Positions 9,609 to 28,754 are shown, counted from the first letter of the stretch. The stretch is 64,000 nt of DNA from Zygnema cylindricum (GCA_037447655.1 JBBHKE010001763.1:43554-107553); one strand, 5' to 3'. The notes: a model not told the origin generated them from the sequence alone. Translations and numbers: made by a program.

Positions 9609-12600
9609 ATTCTCACTTTTTTCATATATTTCAGTTTTTTGTATAGTACTAGTTTTCGTAATTACGTACATTATACCGAGATGGCCATGAGAATTCATAA
9701 ATTATTTAGCCCTTTTTTTTTTTTTTTTAGGAGACATTCCTTTTCCTTTATTTTTTCTAAGGGAAGGGAAGGAAAGGAAGTGAAAAAGAATGTGAGGGAA
9801 GAGGAGAAAGGAAGGGTAGGGAGGGAAAGGGAGGGGGAGAAGGGAAGGAGGAGAAGTCGAGAAATTTTCAGTGAATTTCAATGAAGTTATGTTTGTCGAT
9901 ACTCTGAAAAGTTTATATGGGAAGGAACTCTAAAAAAATGGGGGGGGGACAAAGAAAATGGAGAAATGATGTAGATATCCCAAAAGAAACAACAATCTGG
10001 TGGTAAAAAATAAAGATATAATAAAAGAAGTTGATAAGAAATAATTTGAGGTGTTTGTTTTTTTTTTTTTGCTCGTGGATTGAGAATTGGATGCAAATGG
10101 CTTTTTTGTGGAAAAAAAATAGTGATATGCTAATTCTGAACCATAGCTTAGTGTGGGAAAAGTGAAAACAATTGGAAACGCTATATATGTTTCATTGTAC
10201 TGTGTATTATGTGGTTATTTTTGCATATAGTACACCGTGGATCGTCATTAGCGTCAAGGTTTTTTTTGCTTCTTAAAACATCTTTTCTCTGTACACACTT
10301 GTTGGATTGTGGATCTGACAGTTGCGATTGAAAGGTAACATTCTCAGCTTCCGATTGGCGGTCTCGGATTGAAAATCTAACAAGTGTGTACAGAGAAAAG
10401 ATGTTTTGAGTGGCGAAAAATACCTTGACGATAATAACGATTCGCGGTGTACAATTACTTTGCAAGGTAACAATGTTTCATTGTAAAATTTGTGTACTAT
10501 ACGATATATTATGTATAGTACATGTACTTTATAGGGCAGCAATGTTTCATTGTAAAATATGTGTACTATAAGGTACTTTATGTGCATTACATGTACTATA
10601 TAGGGTAACCATATAATACAAGTAATACTTTATTAAGAAAGCACGACGGTAAACCATTTGAGTACATCAATGAAAAAAAAAGAAAGGAGGAAAAGTGAAA
10701 ATGGAAAGGGAAATTTTAAAGTCAAAAGATGGAAAACCAGCCCAGGACATGGGATCGAAGGAATTGAACGGAAAATGGAAAACGGACTCTGGGGAGGAAG
10801 CAAACCGAAATGAGAAAACAATGTGAAAGAAACTTATTTACAGATCAAAATAACAAAACGAGAAGACTCTATTAAGAAAGCATGACATAGAAAGTATTTC
10901 CTTTCAAAACATATTAACAAAACATACAAAACATAAAGAACACAAAAAATAAAAAACAACCTACATGGAAACCAAAAAAAAAAAGTAAAGACGAAACTGG
11001 AAAACGGAACGGAGAGGAAACAATTTAAATGGAAAAACAGTGTGAAAGAAAGTAAAGGAAACTTTCTGTAGAACAGAAGTAAATGAAAGCTCTAACGAAA
11101 CTGAAAGAAAAGATGATGTGGCTCTCTCTTCCACAGAAGTCGAGTATACGGTCAACGTATATGGCGCATAAAAAAATTGTGAAGGCACCGATTCCTTTTG
11201 AACTTTGTCAGAGACTCTCGACTCCACAACCTTCCTCACCAAATTTTTTCCTCAATCTCTATTTGAATATCATTGTTTTTACTATTGGCATTTCGTGGCT
11301 AGACATGGTTCGGTCGCGGGAGAATATTGGCATTATATATCTAAAAATGACGATTCTCCATTCTCAAACATTATATCCCAAAGTGTTATCCTGCCTCTCG
11401 TTTATTTAAGCTTGAAACAATATATGTCCTTTTATATATATGCCCTTTTCTTAGTGTTAGATGTCTTTGTGTGCTTCAAAAATCTAGTCTTTAGTTAGAT
11501 GCTTTTCTACCTCCCCTAAGGCAACACCCATTATTAGTGTTGGTCACCTGGGTAGATGTATGGCGATTCTGTGAATGATTTAATTCTCGTGGCGGTCGAG
11601 ATATTTGGTTTTTTCATTTTTGCGTTGCTTTGAATGGTTTCTGTACTTTTTTTCGGTTGAGAAAAATAATTTGCCTCGTGAACTAAAATCCGAACGGGCC
11701 AGAAACCTGACACCCGCTTCTGTTTCTTTCGTTCAGTTCGTTCAATTTGTTCAATACGTTCGTACATATTGTCGTACATAATCCATATTGATATAGCGTT
11801 ACATGGTTATTAGATCCTCCAATACTTAAAAGTACCGTACGAACAAATGCTGTGCATTAATGCATTTCTATTTCGTACACTTCATTTACGTTTGACCTTA
11901 CTTCTACTTTGCAGTCGCACAAAATCCATTTAGTGCGCAAAAAACGAAGTTTTCAATTACAATACTCCGCCAAAGACTTGGTTTCGTGCGATTCGTACAG
12001 GATCCACCTGTTCCAGAATATTTAGGCTGTGTGCCCATGTAACCGAAACCATAAAATGTCACTTTGAATTTTAGTGAAGATTCCCCGTACTACAGTACTT
12101 TGCAAAGCGTTCCAATGTGAGAAAAATTGTTATTGTGAACTGTGACGGTTGTAGACGATTACAAAACTGTAGCGACGGTTGTAGATGTTTAGTTTTTTGT
12201 GACATTGCAGATGTTTAGAGTTTTGTGACACACTGACGTCGTGCTCACTTGTCGCAACGCCGTTGTCATAGCACCAAAACTTTTCGCCATGGCTATGCGA
12301 TTTTTTTCTGTTTTATCACTCAACTTGCCATCAAACTACGTCCAAAGGTAGTCAAATCCCCTCTTTAAAGCTTTCACGTATCTTTGCCAATATTGTCGTG
12401 TTTCACTCCAAGAACAGGGAGAAAGGAGCGGCAGCGTGAGAAGGATGGGGAGAGATGACAACGGTGTAGAGTGGAAGATAAACAAATTTTGAAGCGTTCA
12501 AAGAAAAATAGCGCATCTTAATATACCAGTATGACAAAACAAACAACTGCCATTCTGCTTCACCAAGCAACATTTCAGGATTCAATACACATGCTGATAT

Positions 12601-13572
12601 ACTCCAATTTCAGAAGTGCACAAAGTTCACTGAGAGATTGAAATTTAATGCTACTCTTTTACGGTTTGTTTAAACATCGAGATGAAAATATGACAAGGGC
12701 GTTCAGCCATTTCAGGCCTAAGGGATACAACTCCCTAACAGTAGTGCAATTAAGCAGTTAGATGTAAAAGCGCAGTCCTTCCGTTTCCACGTTCATGATT
12801 TGAGATTATATTTTCCATGCATCTCCTCAGTTTTGACTTAAGAATACCACAAAACAAAAACTTAGTTTTGGCTTTCATAATGAAAACGAACACACATCTG
12901 GCAACAAAACTGACCCTAACCCCGTCCACCATAAGCATTCATTTTTTGGTGTATGTAACTAAATGCTTTAAGGAGTCCCACAATTTCAACAACTCACATA
13001 CCACTGAGTATTCCCGTTTAGAAGGTCAGAGACTCTCCTCATCATCGAGCATCCTTTTTATTTAGAAAAGGAGAAGTTCACTTACAATTTTCAGAACGAA
13101 TTGCTTTCCAAATCATAGATTTTGCAGCTTTTACTATCTATCTTGTTAACTATCGCAATGATTCAGATCTCTGTCCACAGTTGATAAACTTTCCACAAAC
13201 AATGTTCAGTGTCAAAGTTCAGAACTCCAGATGCAGCAACTATCCTTTCAAAACAATAGAAAAAAGTAATCTTATAGTAGCTTTGACAACCATGAACAAT
13301 TAGGAAAGTTGGGAAGACAGCCTGTTGCTTCAAATTTCATGATTTTCCATAGTAATTCGATGAAACGGCTACTAATGAACGAGCCTCTACTGTAACTTTC
13401 AATGTGATCGGTCAAAATTAGTGAAACAGATTTTTCTAACGTCTTAGGTGAGAGCTGCCTTAATGATGAATACAATGATAGCCCTTGCTGTTCAAAAACA
13501 ACAACCTTATCCTTTCCCTCTGCCAAAAAAATGTGAGAAATAATTGTGAAACGTAACAAATCCTTAGAACAT
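9609..13572. other. Convergent intergenic region between SBNO and AAT
   Basis: The region contains the 3' flanks of two convergent genes, T-rich then A/G-rich low-complexity DNA (9700-9900, 10650-11080), a foldback element (10233-10449) and short GACGGTTGTAGA repeats near 12150-12200. The open frames are short, lack family resemblance and have no consistent exon structure. I see no gene here. Confidence 0.7.
10233..10449. mobile_element. Foldback (hairpin) MITE with TA target duplication
   Basis: Two arms of about 80 bases are near-perfect reverse complements. The left arm begins CACCGTGGATCGTCATTAGC and the right arm ends in GCGGTG. Both contain AAAACATCTTTTCTCTGTAC or its complement. TA flanks both ends (10231-10232 and 10450-10451), as for Tc1/mariner-type elements. 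No coding capacity is present. Related ends occur at 33272-33689. Confidence 0.75.
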
Positions 13573-18694
<5,122 letters not shown>

Positions 18695-21207
18695 ATTTTA
18701 CTAGAGACAATGTCAAAACAAAGCAAAAAGTAGTTGCTTGCTGGAAGAAATCCTGCAGACACTCGGAAGAAAAGAGTGAAAGGAAGTCAATAAAGCTTCT
18801 TCGATGCAATCTTACTAACGCTATGAGCTCTGACTTGAGGAGTTTTGTCCACTTTGGTGGATTTACAAATTACAGCCGCCACACAGCCAGCGAGGAGTAC
18901 ACTTCAGCGAGGAGTGCGTAGGGTGACGAAATTGTACTTAAAGTTCACATCGTACAGAATTTAACGGCGCGCAGGATGGACTCTAAAGATTGAAAGCAAC
19001 GGGGACCACCCGGGAAGATGCCACGTAGGCAGTGTACAAAGGATGGTTCGCCTGAATTGAAAGAGGGCTCTCTGGGTATGCTTGCACGTGCGATACATTT
19101 GTCTACCGCTGGGAGAAGGCTCCGAAGAAGTCAGTCCTACGTGGTTGAGCTTCTAGAAGGGTGTCTTGGGCCTTTACGTCGGAGTCATTGAAATTCAAGT
19201 GTGAATGGTGAACCCAATGATTGCAGTTCTATTGCCAGTTCTAACCGTTGTTAGTTAGCCTTCCACATAAAACGGAGAATATGGCGACCGTGCGCGTTCC
19301 ATCTTACTGACCTTTCGAACGGTGTACATTCAAGTTTGTGGGGAGGGGGGGTTGGGAATTGCTAATCGCAAAGACAATTATTGCTGCGCGCAGATACACC
19401 TCGAATCGTTATTTTTGTGGGGGGGGGGGGGCGGCGGGATTCATAAAACAAACTTTATGATTACTGCGCCAATAACCAAAATCAAAATCGTTTCACATCA
19501 TTAATCCCAGATAACTATCAAAACCATGCCTGAAATATTAACAATCAGTACCACATATTTATCCATATTAACTATCAAAACCACTTGAAATGCATTGCAT
19601 AGCGTCATCACCATAATACTTGTAGCTTCTGCCGCCGAACTTGATTCTTCTCAACAACTGGAAATTGTGTTGCAACGCATTCGGCAAACCCTAGAGAAAC
19701 CGGGAAACTTTGGCATGGACGGACAGATCGGGGCAAACCCACTTCGTCGCCTTCTCCATGAATCCCAAAGGATCAACAACGCCCACAATGAGCATTGACA
19801 TATATGCATGACTAAAAATGTTCAATGTATTGCACTGCCCGTTATTAGTGTTTTATTTGTGTTAATACAATAATTCAGTCGACAGTTTTATTGGACAAAA
19901 ATAATAGTGTTGATAAAAATATTTAAGCGAGTGGACTACAATTTGCCACATTCCCCTACACTGAACTAGTAGCATACATTTTATTTCGCATGTACGCCAA
20001 TGATTCCTTTACACTAATAGCAACAAATCCGCATCATGATAAAGTGCATCATGAGTGTTGTACATGTTGTATGATAATTACTACAGAGGAAAAAAAAAAC
20101 CTTCAACATGTTTCATATTGAACTATATTTTACGTCGTAAAACAAACACAGGTCTAACAATAAATGTTTGAAAAGTATCGTACATCCTAAAAAGAAGTGT
20201 TACACAAAAAACTCCAAGCCTATAAAGGGCTCTTCCTTACAACCTTTTGGACGTTTTTCTCTCATTTAAATCCCATCCAAGATCAAGCGTCGTTTGAAGA
20301 CGTGTGACGACTTGCTCTAACCGGCGACCAGCTTCCACCTCTTTAGCTGATTTAGTTTTTACAGCGCCAATATTATTCCGCCCAAACTCACTCAACTTTT
20401 TCCTTTAATGTCAAAATCTTGTCTTCTTGTCTGCTCCGTTTCTCAACTTTCCGCAATCCTTCAATTTCTAAAAAGTGCAATGTTCACAGACCAAACACAC
20501 TTGCAATCATCGTTTACAGCTTTACCCGGTATCAATGTCTATCATGGAGCAATACACTTTGCATTATTGTTGATTTTATGCCTCAGGCTGTCAGAAACGA
20601 CCCTCAAAAGATTCTCAACCATTCAAATGAATTGCCTCCCAAAATAGCTCGCCACATTTTAGTTGAGACGTCGCTAAAACTGGGCCAGTGATAAGATCTA
20701 CATTAAGCATCGGCCTTGATAATGCCCTTTTAAGCACTCTACCTGCAATAAAGAAGGACAACAAAATCCACAAAATTAACAATCAACCACAAATCAGTCA
20801 ATAAATGGAGTATCTTTATAGAATAAAACAATCGAATAAAAATGTACGTGGAATCCATCCATCGTATAAGAGCTCACCATTGACTATAATCTTGATCTTT
20901 CTTGCAAACCAACCATAGCAATGAGCGAAAACTTAAAAAAAATACGAAAGTGAGCTTTTAAAATAAGAAAAAAAACATTTTTAAAACATTAACGATTCTT
21001 AAAACTTAAATCATAAAATTTAATAACAAAGCTTACTAACCTTTCATAACAAAACTTACTTCATTCGTTTTTAATACAAACTGAGCTTGAGTCATCAACA
21101 CCCTCCTCCTCATCCCTATTAGCATCCTCATCCCCATTATCATCTGCAAAGAAAACAGTTACCGCATCCACCAACACGGAAGACTCTACACCCCCCTCGC
21201 GCCACCT

Positions 21208-22321
21208 CTAAATTTGGTCACCCGTCAAACCGCGAATACGCTCAATCAGCTCATCCCTCCCGGCCCACCTCTTGTCACCTTGACCCATGTTAACTTCAAA
21301 TATATTCAACTCGATATTATCGAGCGAATGGGCATAATGCGCCGTATTCCAGCCAACCTCGTCGGTCCTCGTGTTTTGCAGACGCTCAATCGACAGAGCG
21401 GTCAACTGTTTACCGTAGGTGAACTGAGATTGGATGTTATTCGCTTGGCACGTATATTTTTGAGCGACAACCAAATCAAGGACCTGAGATACGGTGAATA
21501 GCTCCCGAAGGAGAATCGTGCGCCGATTGTCTGATTTGTGAATGAAATCACTTTGTGAGCGATGGGAGTCGAGCCTAAAAGTCTCTCTGGTGGTGGTCGG
21601 GTGGTGGGATATACGAGGTTCGAGTGGATGCTGAGGAGTTTCGTATGAGCGCCAGCATCTCGAAGAACTCGTAAAAAGATAATGCACCTTTACTATTATT
21701 TCAAAATTCACAGCTCCTCGATAGCCTCTGACCAACAGCGAAATAACTAATCCTATCTCCATTTTCATGTTGGCTCCTCTCTCTCGTTATTTGTGCTGTA
21801 ATTTCCAGCCTTACACGAAACTCCAACACCCTTCCGAAAAACCTAAAACAATCACCTTCCCGTGCTAGCAATAACTCCAATACTTTTACAATAAATTTCA
21901 TATTTGCATAAACATCAAGATTGCCGTCCCTGGTCTTCATGCTTCGTCCTTTCGTGCCGAGGAAGGCAAACAACCAGGTGTGAATTCTCGCACTCCGAAG
22001 CGCTACCTTCCTCCGCATGTAAACGTGATGTTTTTGTCGGTACTTTCCTATTGTTGCAGCGGAAGACAAAGACCAACCAACTCCATTGTTGATAGAGCAA
22101 CGAGGTGTGGTGGTGGAGTCTTGAGGAAGCGGTAGCGGTGGTGGTCTATTTTTTGCTTGCACATTGGATGCAATGATATTGGAATTACGCTTGATGTAAC
22201 GTTCATGATGAATAGTACAGTAGCACAGCCAGCTTTTTAGGTGAAAAGGTTTGCCGCATCTAATTTGCTGGTCTTCATGTTTTGCTGTAGCTTTAAGATG
22301 ATTTATATTGGTGCAGCCCAA
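21208..22321 (-). pseudogene. Overlapping minus-strand open frames, unrecognised (possible decayed element gene)
   Basis: Two open frames of 206 residues (22321-21701) and 186 residues (21768-21208) overlap by 68 bases in different frames. This is long for such AT-rich DNA. Further minus-strand frames lie just upstream: 22677-22399, with an acidic C-terminus ending EESNSSNSGKRLR, and 24300-24046. I recognise no domain. The layout would fit an accessory or host-like gene of a dead transposon broken by a frameshift, but chance open frames cannot be excluded. The opposite strand also has a 95-codon frame over 21214-21501. Confidence 0.25.
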
Positions 22322-25300
22322 GTTGTCATCAACTTTTCCCTTGACGAGGAAGTAGCAAGGAGGAAATTAGGAGGAAATTGAGGCAGAGCAGGCCGTGATT
22401 AACGAAGACGTTTACCACTATTACTACTATTACTCTCCTCAAACTCTTCAACGCTCATCATAGCCTCCGCTCTTCTTAATCCAACATCAATGGATCCATT
22501 TCTCTCTGATGGTATAGCTTCATCAATAACAACAGCCGAAATGGCTTCAATTTTTTTAAGATCAACAGGAACGATTGAAGGATTCCCATTGGAGGTTGCT
22601 CGAGCTGCATTCGGTTTTGCAAGACCCAAACTAACCATCCACGATTGCACACATGAAATATGATGTCTATTATACATTAGGATGTCTCAAGAATTTAATA
22701 AATCAAACAATCTAATAAAAATAATATAAAAGGAAAGTTCAGCGAAAAAGTTCAATATAAAAAAGACATTTAAGTTTTATTTGTTACCAAAATCCACCCT
22801 TCAATTCTGAACCCGTCATGTCTGGATTAGAAACACATGCAAAAATATGTGACCAATGTCACAAATAAGATTGTATATGACCACCAATCCACGATAAGTG
22901 TAAGTACAATAATTAAGAAATATAATAAAAGAATATTAAGTTTTATTTGTTACCAAAATCCGCACTGATTGTTAACACATATTTATTATTATATATAGAC
23001 TCTTAATTCATTCTAAAGAGACATTTCGGGTAAAAATGGGAAAAAAAAGTATACAGGAGTTTTCGCTAAGCCTCTATCTTCATATCCCTCTTGTGGAGTC
23101 ACCACCACAATTTGATGTACATTCCCCGATTAACATTAAAAACATACGAGCAATCAAAAAGTTAACAAGTATTAAACACATAAAATAAGGCTAATAATAA
23201 GTATCTGATTTATTTCAAACCACAGTACTGAAGTTGCGAAACATGTACTAACCAGTCATGTAATAAAATTATGGGATTTATACATCATTTCATAAACAAA
23301 ATAAAGTTAAATGACATTTTAGTGCTTCAAAAATATTTACCACTAATACCGATGGACACAGTACCCATATTGAATTTCACATTAAAAAACACGAATCAAG
23401 TCTAAAAAAATCAGACTTATAAAACCAGTAAAAATGGTAAAATTGTTTATGAACCATAAGGGAAGATTACCCCAACGCAATTTGAGAGACCTAAGTAAAG
23501 ATAAGCCCGGGACCTCGACTCTTATTATGTGAAGATGAATATTATGGAACTCAATCGTTATCCCAATGTACGAAAACAAATAGAACGCTAAATTTGGTGA
23601 CCCCATACTATGCACAACTTTTATGGTTTTTCAAGTACAATATGTGAATAACATATGTATACAGACTGTAGCGTATGTATAAAGACTATAATATGTATAT
23701 ATTTATGGGAAATCCACAAATAGTACTTCAATTTGTTTTTGGAAATTTAAACTACAACAGCAGACAAGGTAAACTTTCTTTGTGCCAAAGCCCTTAGTCA
23801 AATAACTTTATCTGGTATGCCAAGACTTAGTAAAGCGTAGAGAGGGAGAGAGGAGAGTGGGAGAGACGGAGATGGTGAGGGGGGGAATGGTAGTTGGGGA
23901 AGGAAGAGAAGGAATCAATTAGCATGACGTCTGTTTAAGTGTTACTAATGTTATTCTTGGTCCAAATGATGTAAACGATTATGAACCGCCAGAAAAATTA
24001 CCATCATGAAAAAATAAACATTGTTTTTTTTTATCATTCACAACGCTATTTTGTGCCACGAGGGTAAAAAAAAGAGAAAATACATGAAGCAACATGACGA
24101 TGATAGTACCTTGCCATATGAATGTATTCGTTACTTCTTCTTAGCTTTCCCCATTGAAATTGAAGAGAAAATTGAAAATGGATCACACTTATAGGCACAG
24201 ATGATGCGGTCTTTTTCCTTGGCCACAATTTTTTAGAAGCTCCAATTTGGCTTGTTCTTATGCCAAATCCATTTGACGACGAATCTTGATCGTCCATCAT
24301 GGCAGATCTCTTACAACTAATGTTTGTATATATAATAATTATTATATTAGCTAATGTATGTATATATAATTATTATTAATAATTAGACGATTATATTTTC
24401 TCACTAAAAATCTTTTGAAAACTCTAGGTTTCAAAAATATCGGCTGTTAGACCTTAAAGCACACTAACTTACTGACAGTCAGACAGTGACTTCCCTACTG
24501 AAAAATAAACATCAGACCTTAAAGATATTTCCTTTACTTATAATTCTCTCATGAAAACAAAATGATGTTTTAAAAAAGAATGTAAATACAAAAATGTATA
24601 ACTAATCTGGTTATTATTCTTCTTCCTACAAGACAATTATATATCAAACTGATCTTAATCAGGATTGAGAACACGATTGAATTCAAATTTTGTTTGAATT
24701 TCCTACTAAGTTTTAAATTCTCATAGTACTGAATTCGAATTCCCTAGTATAAAGAAATACACGTGACTTTCCGGGTACCCGTAGTACTCGGTAGAAGTTT
24801 TCTCGTTTCGATTATATTTTTACAATGACGTCGTACCAATTTGAATTTTGAATCCCATGATGGCATGCCATTACCATTTTATTTTGTGGATAATCCATTG
24901 ACCGTCGGATGCAACTTTTCGTGACGATTATAAATCTCGTCCTTCCGAGCGACAATTCTACAATTGTCGCTGTTTTTGTAGACGTCACCTATTTGGATGA
25001 ATCTCACATTTCCAGGTCCAAATTGGCAATTCCGTTCGCACGCTTCTTTTTCATATTGTGTTTTGGTTGTCTCTCATACCAGGATAAAAATAGGCAACAA
25101 CCTTGTAGCAACCTTGCCAGCGACGGCAACAATTTGTATTTATGTAGCAAACTATCGTAGGAATGACGTGATACCATGAAAACAACACATATGTCAAAAT
25201 ACCTGCAACAAGTGAAGCAAATGTAATAAATAAAAACATCTTTCATATATGCTAATTAGAAGTGAATTCTAAGTCACCATTATATAAAGTGCCCGTGGAA

Positions 25301-26279
25301 TGATTGAAAATAACTTAAACAAATGATAAACTATAAAATAATTTGATCCTCGTGGTGTTGTTTGGATGTACCTAGTTTTTGTGGATCATAAAACATTAAA
25401 ACACAAAACATCTCGTTATTTAACCAAAACGTTTTGTTGTATATATAATGATTAAAGTTGTGTTTGTTTTAATTTAGAGAAACATATCCCATATGTAAGC
25501 ACAAAAAATATAGTTTCGGGTCAGAATGCGGACATGCCAAACAATATTGTTGAAATGACTTTATGGTGCGATATTACTTTGCAGTTTAGTTTGTCCCATT
25601 AATGGTAAGGTTTTTAAAATTTTGGTCAAGTCATTTCAAGATGCCCTTTTTCATTGTGAGAGAATATCATTTGAATTAAAATATGCAAGAAGCCCTCTAC
25701 CGAGCATTTTAGTTGCTTTTTAACATTAACGTGTAACAATTGCCTTTCGGTGGGTGCCACCCCGAGGAGCACCGTGGTGGACGATCGGTGCGACATTCCA
25801 AATGTTTTACCAATAAAAACGGCTCACATTTATGACCTTCATGGTTGTGGACCTTGGCTTGTGAAGGTTGTGAATAATCGTTTTTTGTATGTTTTTTCTC
25901 TTTTTGGGCAGTCATTTTTTGGTACATCGTTAATCGCTTATGGTGTTCAGAAATTACTAATGTACGAAAACAAATAACGTTATTGACGCTATATTTGGTT
26001 TCATGTCCTCGGGCCAACAAAAAAAAACTATAATTAACACACATAATAATATTTTGGATACACATTCCCATAAATATCCTCTATAGCATGTGTTCACATG
26101 GTATATGTTTGCACATGTAAGAACATGTTCGCGCGACTAGGAATCAAATTTAATTGTGCTTTCTCGTGTCGAGGCAACTCACTTTCTCGTATAATTTGTT
26201 TTTTTAGACATTTTGTTTTTACTTTATTATGAAATTGCGAACACATTTGGTACGGCTTGACGCATTTTGTACACTAAAC

Positions 26280-26420
26280 TATCTAGAAACTGTCTAAAAC
26301 AGTGTAATTGATGTTGATTAGACCATACCCTCATAAGCGTAAACGAAAAAAATGTTTACTAATTTTATTTTAGGTTTGAAGGTCCAAATTTAGGGGCGCG
26401 GATATTGTGTTATTAACACC
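26280..26420. mobile_element. Partial copy of the 33272-33689 TIR element
   Basis: The order GCGTAAACGAAAAA, TTTTAGGTTTGAAGG, AAATTTAGGGGCGCGGATAT, GTGTTATTAAC matches the right half of the element at 33272-33689 (GCGTAAAAGAAAA-like, TTTCAGGTTTTGGGG, AAATTTGGGGGCGCCGATAT, GCGTTAATAAC). The left half is decayed. Confidence 0.55.
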
Positions 26421-27266
26421 ATGAGCAATTAAATAGGTAGTTTCAATAAACTTTGGTGAATGCTTGTTTCGGTTAATCTCTTTGGTTTTGCCCATTTTGC
26501 TTTCTGCTCTTGTAGCCTGTAATTTCCTGTTTTTATCCTCGTTTGTACCCGGTCGGCTTTTCCATTGCAAATTGTGTAAAAACAATATATATTAATCGGG
26601 GTTTACCGTTAATTCAATCAACATTGAAACCTATATGCCTGCAGAAAGCGCCGTAAAAAGTTTGTGAACCGACCATTCTTCGGTGGGAACAAGGTTACCG
26701 TACTGTACCGTACTCTATGGTCCGCGTACCGAGGCTCCGCGCGTAATGCGGTTCGTCTCCTCAACAGTAAATAAAGAACTTTCTGCCGGCTTTCAAAAAG
26801 TAAAACAAGTCAATATTGCCTGGTTCATGTTAAATAGTAAATACTGTGAGCCGGATTTTCAGCTCTGCAGTTGTTCACGGCAGCACAGCCTGGATTCTAT
26901 CCTTTCGTACGGTCGTTACAGCGTTTGTTTGCTCAGCATTATTTCAGATTTCAGAACATTCTCCGGTGGCCCTTCGAAACGTAATAGATAAAATTATAAA
27001 AAGTACCGCCTTTTGCGATCAGACGTGACATCCCTATTTTGATTAGACGAGTATAATACTCGTATAATACGGTATGCGCGCTGCACGCCACATAGTCGAC
27101 GTCAAATTTGCTCTGCCGGGTTATAAACAGACGTCAGGTACAGTACATTTGTCACTCTTGGCGTCATAGTACTTTTTGTGGCGTCAGAGTACTTTTTCTG
27201 GAGTCTTAAAAAAGTGGATATAACGGACACCGACCAGAACTTACATAGTGTTCCTTGTTGTGAAAA

Positions 27267-28216
27267 CCATAGTTCAAAAGTAGGTGAGAGTAGCCCATAC
27301 AATATGCCTATTGTACGCAAAAAATACAGTATACCCTTAAGGCCCATATTGTATTGGCCGCAAAAATCGCGCGATTTGAACAACTATGGTTGAGTTGCAC
27401 ATCGTTCGATAGAGAATTAAACGTCATGTCTAAATTTAAAAAAACGTTCGGACAAAAAAATATTTTTCTGTGAGTTTTGAGGTATTTTTTATTTAAACCG
27501 TCAGATTCGGACGATCGGACGGTCTATGATCAAAGTAGCGATCTAAGAAGATCACATGAAAAGCCCATAACACAACTTACGATAGGACTATCGTCAGATT
27601 CGGACGAACGGACGGTCGCTGATCAAAGTAGCAACTTATGAAGATCGCATGAAAAGCCCATAACACAACTTACGATCATAGTTGTTCAAATCGCGCGATT
27701 TTTTCCTTTTTTCCGATTAAAACGTATAATTCGTGACTTTTGAATAAATCGCAAAAAAACGCGATGTACTTTCTGTCTGGTAAACTGAACGGAGAATTTA
27801 CGGAAACTGTACGGTATGTACAGTGACTGTACGGTTTTGTACTCAAAAGTACGGAATTTGACTAAAAGATACGTTGCACTTCGTAGTACTTTCTGTCCGG
27901 TAAACTGAACAGAAATTTAAAGGGAAACGTACGGAATTGTACCAACATTGTACGGGATATGACGAAAAAAGACGGGAACTGTACGGAAAATTTACAAACT
28001 GCGGGATATGTAAAATTTATTTTTGTTTACATGTACGAAATAGTACGGACGAAAATTTATTATCGATTTTTACGATTTTTTCAAAAGGTTCAATGCGTTT
28101 GCTACGTATAATTCGTTGTGATTAAATCGTTCGCACTAAACGCCGTGAACAACTATGCTTACGATAAAGGCGCCGACAAAAGGCATACAATTGAAACGCC
28201 TACTTTTGAACTATGG
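27267..28216. mobile_element. 950-bp terminal-inverted-repeat element with 6-bp target duplication
   Basis: The left end CCATAGTTCAAAAGTAGGTG and the right end CGCCTACTTTTGAACTATGG are inverted repeats. TGAAAA stands directly outside both ends (27261-27266 and 28217-28222). The interior has no coding frame. It carries a second, nested inverted pair (AAATCGCGCGATTTGAACAA near 27364 and its complement near 27683), a ~95-bp direct repeat and GTAC-rich repeats. It is a non-autonomous DNA element of unknown superfamily. Confidence 0.7.
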
Positions 28217-28754
28217 TGAAAAGTGAAAACTGAGGACGTTGAATTGCGACCGCACGTCAGATTGTATCCTCACTTCCTCCAGGAAATTCTATTGTCGATA
28301 TTTATCGGCTTTGCGACAAGGCGGTTTAGATGATGCTGACAAGACAAAAGTCTTTTTTGGAGTTGAAAATGTTCATTTAGGAGTTTCTATTGGAATTGGA
28401 TAAGGACTTAAAAATATGGAGACGCGTGGAATCATGTTATATCTAGTTACCCCGTAACTTACGGTGTCTCAAATTATGGTGAAATACACATACATATAGT
28501 ATAGATCCAACTGATATAGACTATAGAGTTGCCACACCTTCTCACCAAAACGACAAAAAATCCATGCGGAGTTCCCGCTACCGCGGAAAATTAGGTGACA
28601 CGAAACTTATGCTAAAGATAAAGTCCGCACGATATGATGACTCACCGATATGTTCGCACTTTTAAAGACAAATGTATCAACAATCTCACTACAATGCACT
28701 ACAGCTGACAATCTGACACATTCTGCGTTCTAGGAGTTTAAAGGTTTGGTAGCC

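Larger units (their letters stand above)
18695..28754. other. Gene-poor intergenic block with degenerate repeats
   Basis: About 10 kb lies between the AAT start and the DENN start, upstream of both divergent genes. It contains G-runs (19337-19348 and 19422-19433), fragments of protein-like frames on the minus strand near 20270-20500 and 21208-22677, a dispersed word (AATGTACGAAAACAAATA at about 23567 and 25960), a partial TIR-element copy (about 26280-26420) and a 950-bp inverted-repeat element (27267-28216). No gene could be assembled with a consistent exon structure. Confidence 0.65.
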
